Below are positions 14,809 to 20,413 of a stretch of DNA of 20,413 bases, piece by piece. The notes beneath the pieces were generated by a model that was not told the DNA's origin, searched no databases, and saw only the letters and a list, made by a program, of their open reading frames with translations. The number at the start of each line of letters is the position of its first letter. Position 1 is the first letter of the stretch. The position numbers were made by a program, and so were the translations under genes. The DNA comes from Rubritepida sp. (GTDB lineage: Bacteria > Pseudomonadota > Alphaproteobacteria > Acetobacterales > Acetobacteraceae), in assembly GCA_014376425.1 (NCBI GenBank), contig JACMRO010000208.1, positions 1 to 20,413 of the forward strand. The letters are read 5' to 3'.

Positions 14809-17685
14809 ATGACCAAGCGGATGCTGATCGACGCATCCCACGCGGAAGAAACCCGCGTGGTGGTGATGGATGGATCGAGGCTTGAGGAATTCGACCTTGA
14901 GGCGGCGAATCGCCTCCCCCTGAAGGGCAACATCTACCTGGCCAAGGTGGTCCGGGTGGAGCCCAGCCTGCAGGCGGCCTTCGTGGAATATGGCGGCAAC
15001 CGGCACGGCTTCCTGGCCTTCTCGGAAATCCATCCCGACTACTATCAGATTCCGGCCGCCGACCGGCAGAAACTGATCGAGATGCAGGAGGCTGAGGCCC
15101 GCGAGGAGGCCGAGGAGGAGGAGCGCGAGGCCGGGCGCGCCGCCGCCCGTCGCGCCCGCAAGCAGTCGATGACCGAGCAGCGCCGCACCGCCGAGGATGG
15201 GCTGGTTCAGGCACTGGAACAGGCTATCCCGGCAGATGGGGTGGACGCCATTCCGGCGGACGAGCCCCAACCCGAGGGTGCCCTGCAAGCCGCCGACACG
15301 GGCGAGACCGTGCTGACCGACAGCATTGTAGAGGCCGAACCGGGCAGCCGGGTGGAAAGCGTCGAGCAGGATATGCCGCCGCCCGAGACGTTGGGCGGCG
15401 ACGGTCCGCCGGCGAGCGAGGCGGCCGCCGAAGCAGCGGTCGAGGCCTTGCATGAGGATGAGGAGCCCGGCGGCGAGGAAAATGGCGCCGATGAGGGCGG
15501 CAGCGACGAGAGCAGCGACGAGGGCGGGGGTGACCAGGCCCGCCGCGACCCGCCGCGCTTCATGCGTCACTACAAAATTCAGGAGGTCATCCGCCGGCGG
15601 CAGGTCCTGTTGATCCAGGTGGTCAAGGAAGAACGCGGCGGCAAGGGTGCGGCGCTGACCACCTACATGTCGCTCGCCGGCCGCTTTTCGGTGTTGATGC
15701 CGAACAGCCCGCGCGGCGGCGGCGTGTCGCGAAAAATCACCTCGGTGACCGATCGGCGCCGGCTGCGTGAGGCGATTGACGAGCTCGACCTGCCCTCGGG
15801 CATGTCGCTGATCGTCCGCACCGCCGGCGCGCAACGGCCCAAGCCCGAGATCCAGCGCGACTGCGAATACCTGCTGCGGCTTTGGGACAGTGTCCGGGAG
15901 CGGACGATGGCAAGCAGCGCGCCGGCGCTGATCTATGAGGAAGCCGACCTCATCAAGCGGTCCATCCGCGACGGCTATGCCCGTGACATGGATGAGATCC
16001 TGGTCGAGGGTGAGGATGCCTACGGGCAGGCGCGCGACTTCATGCGCATGCTGATGCCCGAGTATTCGCGCAAGATTCAGCTCTACCGCGACGGCGCCAC
16101 CCCGCTCTTTGCCCGCCACGGCGTCGAGCAGCAGCTGGATGGCATGCACTCGCCCACGGTGCAGCTGAAAAGCGGCGGCTACATCGTCATCAACCAGACT
16201 GAGGCGCTGGTGGCGATCGACGTGAACTCCGGCCGCTCGACGCGCGAGCGCAGCATCGAGGACACCGCTTTCCGCACCAACCTGGAAGCATCGGACGAGA
16301 TCGCGCGGCAGCTGCGGCTGCGCGACCTGGCGGGCCTGATCGTCATCGACTTCATCGACATGGATGCGTCCAAGCACGACGCCGCTGTCGAACGCCGGCT
16401 GAAGGACGCGCTGCGGGGTGACCGGGCGCGCATCCAGGTCGGCCGCATCTCCCATTTCGGCCTGCTGGAAATGTCGCGCCAGCGGCTGCGCCCCAGCCTG
16501 ACCGAGCAGACCTTCGTCACCTGCGCCCATTGCGAGGGCCGCGGCATCGTCCGCAGCCCGGAGAGCGCCGCGATCCAGGTGCTGCGGGCGCTGGAGGAGG
16601 AAGGTGCGAAGCGCCGCGCCGGCGAGATTGCGGTGCATGTGAACCCCGCGGTGGCGATGTACCTGCTCAACCGCAAGCGCGAGCGCCTGGGGCAGATCGA
16701 AGAGCGCTTCGGTATGGCCGTGCTGTTCGAGACAGACGCCGCCATGCATGGCGCGCATCACCGCATCGAGCGGCTGCGCGCCGCCGAAGTAAGGCCGGAG
16801 CGTGATGACCGCGCCCAGGGTGCGCTGCGGATGGACTATGCGCCGGAGGAGGCTGTGGAGGCCGAACCGGTGAGCGAGGCCGTGGAGGTTGCCCCGCCAG
16901 TCGAGGCGGGGGCCGAGGGCGATGCGCGCCGTCCACGCCGCCGCCGGCGCGGTGGCCGCCGCGAGAACGGCACGACGGAGGGCGCCCCGGCCGAGGGTGA
17001 GGAGACCGAGGTTGCTGCCGAAGTCGACGCCGGACCGTCCGAGCCTGCGGAGGAGGTTCCGGCCGATGGAGGGCCGCCGGTCGAGCCCGTCACCACCGCC
17101 GAAGGCGAGGATGACAAGCCGCGCCGCCGCAGGGGCCGTCGCGGCGGCCGCCGCCGGCGTGAGGGTGAGCCCGCCGGCGCTGAGGGTGTGGCCGGTGAAG
17201 AAACCGCCGATGAGGAGGGGGAAGCGGTGCCAGAGCCGTCGCCGCGCCCTGCCCCCGAGCAGCCGCCGCGCCCGGCGCCTGAGCCGCCGCGCTACCGTGG
17301 CCCGACCCCGGCAGATCCCTATGCCAACCAGATCGACCCGATCATGGCGGCCATGGAGGCGGCCGACCGCGCCGCCGAGGAAGCCATCCGCATCCCCAGG
17401 CCGCCGCAGCCTATGGCCGCGGCCACACCTGACCCGGTTATGGCGGAGGCGATCGTGGAGCCGATGCGGGCCGCGGAAGTCGTGGTGCCTGTTGCAATGC
17501 CTGTTGCGGTGCCCATCGCCGCCATGGCGACGCCCGAAGCAGCGGCCGCGCAGCCTGAACCCGCCCCGGCACCACAGCCTGTGCTGGCCACGGTTGAGCC
17601 CGCGATCGGCCCCGCCGTCCAGCCGCAGTTGATCGGCGACGCGGCGGCCGAGGCACCAAAGAAGAAGGGCTGGTGGCGCCGCTAG
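14809..17685 (+). CDS. rne: Ribonuclease E, degradosome scaffold endonuclease
   Basis: RNase E is the main endoribonuclease for mRNA decay and rRNA/tRNA processing. The 958 residues start MTKRMLIDASHAEETR, and the S1 domain begins near residue 37. It is interrupted at about 92-245 by an acidic, low-complexity insert before resuming at RFMRHYKIQEV. In Caulobacter an insert at this place is reported to recruit the helicase RhlB. The DNase I-like domain has the catalytic Asp471 in VAIDVNSGR and Asp514 in IVIDFIDMD; the zinc link is Cys572-x2-Cys575. The disordered C-terminal third alternates acidic stretches with arginine-rich blocks near 705-720 and 768-787, likely RNA-binding. It ends KKKGWWRR, the GWW motif that binds PNPase in Caulobacter. 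The ATG at 14809 has GGAG 10 nt upstream. Upstream in-frame codons are rejected because they precede the conserved N-terminus. Confidence 0.97.
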   Translation: MTKRMLIDASHAEETRVVVMDGSRLEEFDLEAANRLPLKGNIYLAKVVRVEPSLQAAFVEYGGNRHGFLAFSEIHPDYYQIPAADRQKLIEMQEAEAREEAEEEEREAGRAAARRARKQSMTEQRRTAEDGLVQALEQAIPADGVDAIPADEPQPEGALQAADTGETVLTDSIVEAEPGSRVESVEQDMPPPETLGGDGPPASEAAAEAAVEALHEDEEPGGEENGADEGGSDESSDEGGGDQARRDPPRFMRHYKIQEVIRRRQVLLIQVVKEERGGKGAALTTYMSLAGRFSVLMPNSPRGGGVSRKITSVTDRRRLREAIDELDLPSGMSLIVRTAGAQRPKPEIQRDCEYLLRLWDSVRERTMASSAPALIYEEADLIKRSIRDGYARDMDEILVEGEDAYGQARDFMRMLMPEYSRKIQLYRDGATPLFARHGVEQQLDGMHSPTVQLKSGGYIVINQTEALVAIDVNSGRSTRERSIEDTAFRTNLEASDEIARQLRLRDLAGLIVIDFIDMDASKHDAAVERRLKDALRGDRARIQVGRISHFGLLEMSRQRLRPSLTEQTFVTCAHCEGRGIVRSPESAAIQVLRALEEEGAKRRAGEIAVHVNPAVAMYLLNRKRERLGQIEERFGMAVLFETDAAMHGAHHRIERLRAAEVRPERDDRAQGALRMDYAPEEAVEAEPVSEAVEVAPPVEAGAEGDARRPRRRRRGGRRENGTTEGAPAEGEETEVAAEVDAGPSEPAEEVPADGGPPVEPVTTAEGEDDKPRRRRGRRGGRRRREGEPAGAEGVAGEETADEEGEAVPEPSPRPAPEQPPRPAPEPPRYRGPTPADPYANQIDPIMAAMEAADRAAEEAIRIPRPPQPMAAATPDPVMAEAIVEPMRAAEVVVPVAMPVAVPIAAMATPEAAAAQPEPAPAPQPVLATVEPAIGPAVQPQLIGDAAAEAPKKKGWWRR

Positions 17686-17693
17686 GCGCCACC
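17672..17693 (+). terminator. Perfect hairpin spanning the rne stop codon
   Basis: GGTGGCGCC (17672-17680) and GGCGCCACC (17685-17693) form a perfect 9-bp stem around the loop GCTA. The stop codon TAG (17683-17685) begins in the loop. It is followed by only 17 nt before prfB and by no T-run, so it may be an RNA-processing or stabilising element, or partial attenuator, rather than a full terminator. Confidence 0.5.
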
Positions 17694-17710
17694 GGTAAAC
17701 GGAACCCCGC

Positions 17711-19028
17711 ATGCGCGCCGACGCCACATCCTTGCAAGAGCAGATCACCGCCTCGGTGTCCCTGCTGAGGAGGCATCTTTGACTGGGATGTCGCCCTTCG
17801 CCGCCTCGACGAACTGAACGCCCGCGCCGAGGATCCCACGCTGTGGAACAACGCCGACGAGGCGCAGAAGCTGATGCGCGAGCGCGGCCGCCTGGCCGAC
17901 CTGACCGACAGCGTAAAGCGTCTGGAGCAATCGGTGACCGACGCGCTCGAACTGATCGAGATGGCCGAGGCTGAGTCCGACACGGCCACCGCCGATGCGG
18001 CGGTGGCCGACCTTATCGCGCTGTCCGAAGACGCCAAGCGGCGTGAGATCGACGCGCTGCTGTCGGGCGAGGCCGACCAGAACGACGCCTACCTGGAAGT
18101 CAATGCCGGCGCCGGTGGGACTGAGGCGCAGGACTGGGCAGAGATGCTGCTGCGGATGTACCAGCGCTGGGCCGAGAAGCGCGGCTACAAGGCGGTGCTG
18201 ACCGAACAGAGCGATGGCGAGGAGGCCGGAATCAAGTCGGCCACCCTGCAAGTCACCGGCGCCAACGCCTTCGGCTGGATGAAGACCGAAACCGGCGTAC
18301 ACCGCCTGGTCCGCATCAGCCCCTTCGGCGGCAACGACAAGCGGCAGACCAGTTTCGCCAGCGTCTATGTCTACCCTGTGGTGGACGATAAGATCGAGAT
18401 CGAGATCAACCCGGCCGACATCAAGACCGACACCTTCCGGGCATCCGGCGCCGGCGGGCAGCACGTCAACAAGACCGAATCGGGCGTGCGCTTCACCCAC
18501 CTGCCAACCGGCGTGGTGGCGGCCAGCACGCAGGACCGCAGCCAGCACAAGAACCGCGCCATCGCGATGAACATGCTCAAGGCACGCCTGTATGAGTTGG
18601 AGCTGCGCAAGCGCGAGGCGATCAGTGCCGGGATTGAGGCCGGCAAGACCGACATCGGCTGGGGCCATCAGATTCGAAACTACGTCCTGCAGCCCTACCA
18701 GCTGGTGAAGGACCTCCGAACCAACCGCGAATCGGGCAACCCGGCGGCGGTGCTGGATGGCGATCTGGACGAGTTCATGGCCGCCGCCCTGGCGGCCCGG
18801 GCCGGCACCACCCGCAGCGACGCCAGCGCTTCGGCGCGGTGGGCCTCCCCCCAGGCGAGCGCGTCTACGCCATCGGCGACATCCATGGGTGCCTGGACCA
18901 GCTGGCCGCGCTGCACGCGACCATTCGGGCCGATCTGCTGGCCTGCCCCATCGCGCGCCCGTTGCTCATCCATCTGGGCGACTACATCGACCGGGGGCCG
19001 GATAGCGCGGGCGTGGTGCGCCACCTGA
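17711..19028 (+). CDS. prfB: Peptide chain release factor 2, with programmed +1 frameshift
   Basis: RF2 ends translation at UGA and UAA codons. Translation starts at the ATG at 17711 and reads 23 codons to an in-frame TGA at 17780. After a +1 shift on CTT, the frame continues from GAC at 17781 into DWDVALRRLDELNARAEDP, the normal RF2 N-terminus. The stop-recognition motif SPF is at 203-205 and the peptidyl-hydrolysis motif GGQ at 248-250, almost the same numbers as in E. coli RF2 (365 residues). The conserved fold should end near residue 365 (LDEFMAAALAAR), but no stop occurs there. The frame runs on to TGA at 19026-19028, adding about 73 Ala/Ser/Pro/Arg-rich residues that overlap the phosphatase gene. 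The extension may be genuine, a deletion scar or a sequence error. Only 25 nt separate it from rne. Confidence 0.95.
17768..17783 (+). promoter_or_regulatory. prfB: prfB autoregulatory +1 frameshift signal
   Basis: AGGAGGCATCTTTGAC is read AGG AGG CAT CTT TGA C. The Shine-Dalgarno-like AGGAGG lies 3 nt before CTT, exactly the E. coli spacing, and TGA is followed by C, a poor termination context. When RF2 is scarce, the ribosome pauses at TGA and slips +1 on CTT, so RF2 controls its own level. Confidence 0.95.
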
Positions 19029-19522
19029 TGAGATACCGGGGGCTGCCCACCATCAACCTGATGGGCAACCACGAACACACCGCCCTGGCCGCCCTGGCGG
19101 GCGAGGGCGCGGCCTGTGCCGACTGGCTGGCCTATGGTGGCGATGCCGCGCTGCGCAGTTGGGGTCTGGACCCGGTCGGTTCCCGGGCGGACTGGCATCT
19201 GCCGGGCGCCGAGCACGCCTGGCTGCAGGCGCTGCGGCCGCATCACGTCGCCGGCGGCTACATCTTCGTCCATGCCGGGCTGCGGCCGGGCGTGCCGTTG
19301 GCCGTGCAGTCGCTGGAGGACCGACTGCGCATCCGCCGTCCCTTCCTCGACAGCAACGCCGATTTCGGCGCGATCGTTGTGCATGGCCACACGCCAACCA
19401 GGGGGCGCGAACCAGAACGCCACGCCAACCGGGTCAACCTCGACACCGGAGCGGTGTATGGCGGGCCGCTGACCTGCGGCGTGTTCGAGGGTGACCGCCT
19501 CTACTTCTTGGCCGCGCCGTAG
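18839..19522 (+). CDS. PPP-family metallophosphoesterase (Ser/Thr phosphatase-like)
   Basis: This is a 227-residue calcineurin-like phosphatase with the full metal-binding signature of the PPP family: GDIHG (13-17), GDYIDRG (47-53), GNHE (76-79), FVHAGL (143-148) and HGHTP (182-186). These ligands hold a two-metal centre. Bacterial members dephosphorylate proteins or nucleotides such as Ap4A; the substrate here is unknown. The first usable start is the GTG at 18839 (GLPPGERVYAIGDIHG). It has no visible ribosome-binding site, and the frame stays open upstream (QRFGAVGLPP), so the original start may lie further upstream or have been lost. The gene begins inside the out-of-frame 3' extension of prfB, and its last 22 nt overlap the convergent helicase gene. 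No signal peptide is seen. Confidence 0.9.
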   Translation: MGLPPGERVYAIGDIHGCLDQLAALHATIRADLLACPIARPLLIHLGDYIDRGPDSAGVVRHLMRYRGLPTINLMGNHEHTALAALAGEGAACADWLAYGGDAALRSWGLDPVGSRADWHLPGAEHAWLQALRPHHVAGGYIFVHAGLRPGVPLAVQSLEDRLRIRRPFLDSNADFGAIVVHGHTPTRGREPERHANRVNLDTGAVYGGPLTCGVFEGDRLYFLAAP

Positions 19523-20413
19523 CGTCCGGGCGGCTTGCGCGACCCTGCCGCGGAATGCTTGCGCGGCGCCCCGGCCGGCGGCTTTCCGCGTGGCACGAAG
19601 CCAGGCTTCGCGTCGGGCAGCACCTTGGGGATGGGCTGCATCGGCTCGACCCTGATATGCGCATCCGGCCCCTCCCCCCGGCCGCAGGCGGCGGCAAAGC
19701 GGTGCGCCGCGGCAGCGGCCACCTCGAACTGGGTCTCGTCGCGCAGAATGCGGATGCGGCCGACTTCCTCGCGCGCGACATGGCCACGCCGGCAGATGAA
19801 TGGCAGCAGCCATTTCGGGTCCGCGTCGCCCTCGCGGCCAACATCCATATGGAACCACACGGCACCCTCGGTCTCGACGCGCGGCGCCTCGCGGATGGTC
19901 GGTTGCAGGCGCTCATGCGCACCGGTGTCGGTCAGTTCCTCGGGCGAGGGCAGGGGTGCGCGCAGCAGGCGGATGAGGGCCGCGGCCAGTGCCTCACGCG
20001 GGGCATCCAGCGTTGCCGCCAATGCCTGGTCGGCCTCATCCATTTCCTCGGCCGCCAACGCCTTCGCCTGCACGACGATGCGCTCATTGTCGCGCGCCCG
20101 CACCGCGTCGGAGGTCGGCGCCGGCACCCACACCGCCTGCACCCGCGCGGCCTGGATCAGCCGTTCCGCCAGCCGGCGGGGGGAGACGGGGACGATGAAC
20201 AGCGAAGTGCCCTTGCGCCCGGCCCGGCCGGTGCGGCCAGAGCGGTGCTGCAACGTCTCGGGGTCGCGCGGGAGGTCGGCATGGATGACCAGCCCCAGCT
20301 CCGGCAGGTCAATGCCGCGGGCGGCGACGTCGGTCGCCACGCAGACCCTCGCCCGGCCGTCGCGCAGGTTCTGTAGCGCTCGGGTGCGCTCCGCCTGGCT
20401 CATCTCGCCCGAC
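19501..20413 (-). CDS. DEAD-box RNA helicase, C-terminal part, 5' end outside window
   Basis: The visible 303 residues are the second half of an ATP-dependent RNA helicase. The frame enters from the right edge as SGEMSQAERTRAL and contains motif V as VATDVAARGID and motif VI as HRSGRTGRAGRKG. A helical linker follows, then a domain resembling the DbpA-type RNA-binding domain (around VWFHMDVGREGDADPKWLLPFICRRG and VGRIRI). In DbpA that domain targets the helicase to 23S rRNA during large-subunit assembly, so a ribosome-assembly or RNA-decay role is plausible here. The tail is rich in Pro, Gly, Lys and Arg, ends YGAAKK, and probably adds nonspecific RNA binding. The ATG at 20403 lies inside the conserved SGEMSQ segment, so it is not the start. 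The stop overlaps the phosphatase 3' end by 22 nt. Confidence 0.92.
   Translation of the reverse strand, partial: SGEMSQAERTRALQNLRDGRARVCVATDVAARGIDLPELGLVIHADLPRDPETLQHRSGRTGRAGRKGTSLFIVPVSPRRLAERLIQAARVQAVWVPAPTSDAVRARDNERIVVQAKALAAEEMDEADQALAATLDAPREALAAALIRLLRAPLPSPEELTDTGAHERLQPTIREAPRVETEGAVWFHMDVGREGDADPKWLLPFICRRGHVAREEVGRIRILRDETQFEVAAAAAHRFAAACGRGEGPDAHIRVEPMQPIPKVLPDAKPGFVPRGKPPAGAPRKHSAAGSRKPPGRYGAAKK

Noticed and set aside
14281..17748. Very long open frame on the minus strand opposite rne (over 1,100 codons)
   Set aside because: It is His/Arg/Gly/Leu-rich, has no recognisable domain and lies exactly antisense to a certain gene. Such frames are expected where third positions are nearly all G or C.
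17780..17782. In-frame TGA early in prfB as a sign of a pseudogene
   Set aside because: It is the programmed frameshift stop, with the correct upstream element and spacing, and the protein continues normally in the +1 frame.
1..20413. CRISPR array, mobile element, defence island or biosynthetic cluster
   Set aside because: I see no regular spaced repeats, transposase, integrase, toxin-antitoxin pair, restriction or synthase gene. The content is mainly core metabolism, cell wall and translation.

Overview
The window is a very GC-rich stretch of bacterial chromosome packed with ordinary-looking core and housekeeping genes. It most resembles an alphaproteobacterium of the Rhodospirillales/Acetobacteraceae type. 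The evidence is an RNase E whose S1 domain is split by a long acidic insert and which ends in a GWW motif, an RNase E / AmiC-type amidase / PBP1A / RF2 neighbourhood, strong G/C third-position bias, and several GTG or TTG starts. The taxonomic placement is inference, because no comparison could be run. I see no insertion sequence, integrase, phage gene, CRISPR array, tRNA or rRNA.

Layout, left to right. (1) 1-2756, minus strand: fabI (enoyl-ACP reductase), a secreted alpha/beta hydrolase and an HAD-family hydrolase cut by the window edge; they are closely spaced and probably co-transcribed. (2) 2845-4841, plus: pdxH overlaps by 4 nt an unusual two-domain protein, an aminoglycoside-phosphotransferase-like kinase fused to a P-loop kinase. 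(3) 4875-7922, plus: a tandem universal stress protein, a small unknown protein, a pirin and an exported GH113-like TIM-barrel protein that appears to lack its acid/base glutamate. (4) 8037-10674, plus: a D-aminopeptidase-like serine hydrolase and a CtBP-like D-2-hydroxyacid dehydrogenase, separated by a nested stem-loop that covers the dehydrogenase's ribosome binding site. (5) 10843-14281, minus: a Tat-exported N-acetylmuramoyl-L-alanine amidase followed by PBP1A (mrcA), a cell-wall hydrolase/synthase pair. (6) 14282-19522, plus: a 527-nt gap carrying divergent promoter candidates and a structured rne leader, then rne, prfB with its +1 programmed frameshift site, and a PPP-family phosphatase. 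(7) 19501-20413, minus: the C-terminal part of a DEAD-box RNA helicase, overlapping the phosphatase gene tail to tail.

No new multi-gene defence or mobile system is evident. The points most worth a second look are: the prfB reading frame, which lacks its expected stop and runs about 190 nt into the phosphatase gene; the degenerate GH113-like active site; a perfect hairpin spanning the rne stop codon; the stem-loops of the rne leader; and the hairpin masking the ribosome binding site of the dehydrogenase.
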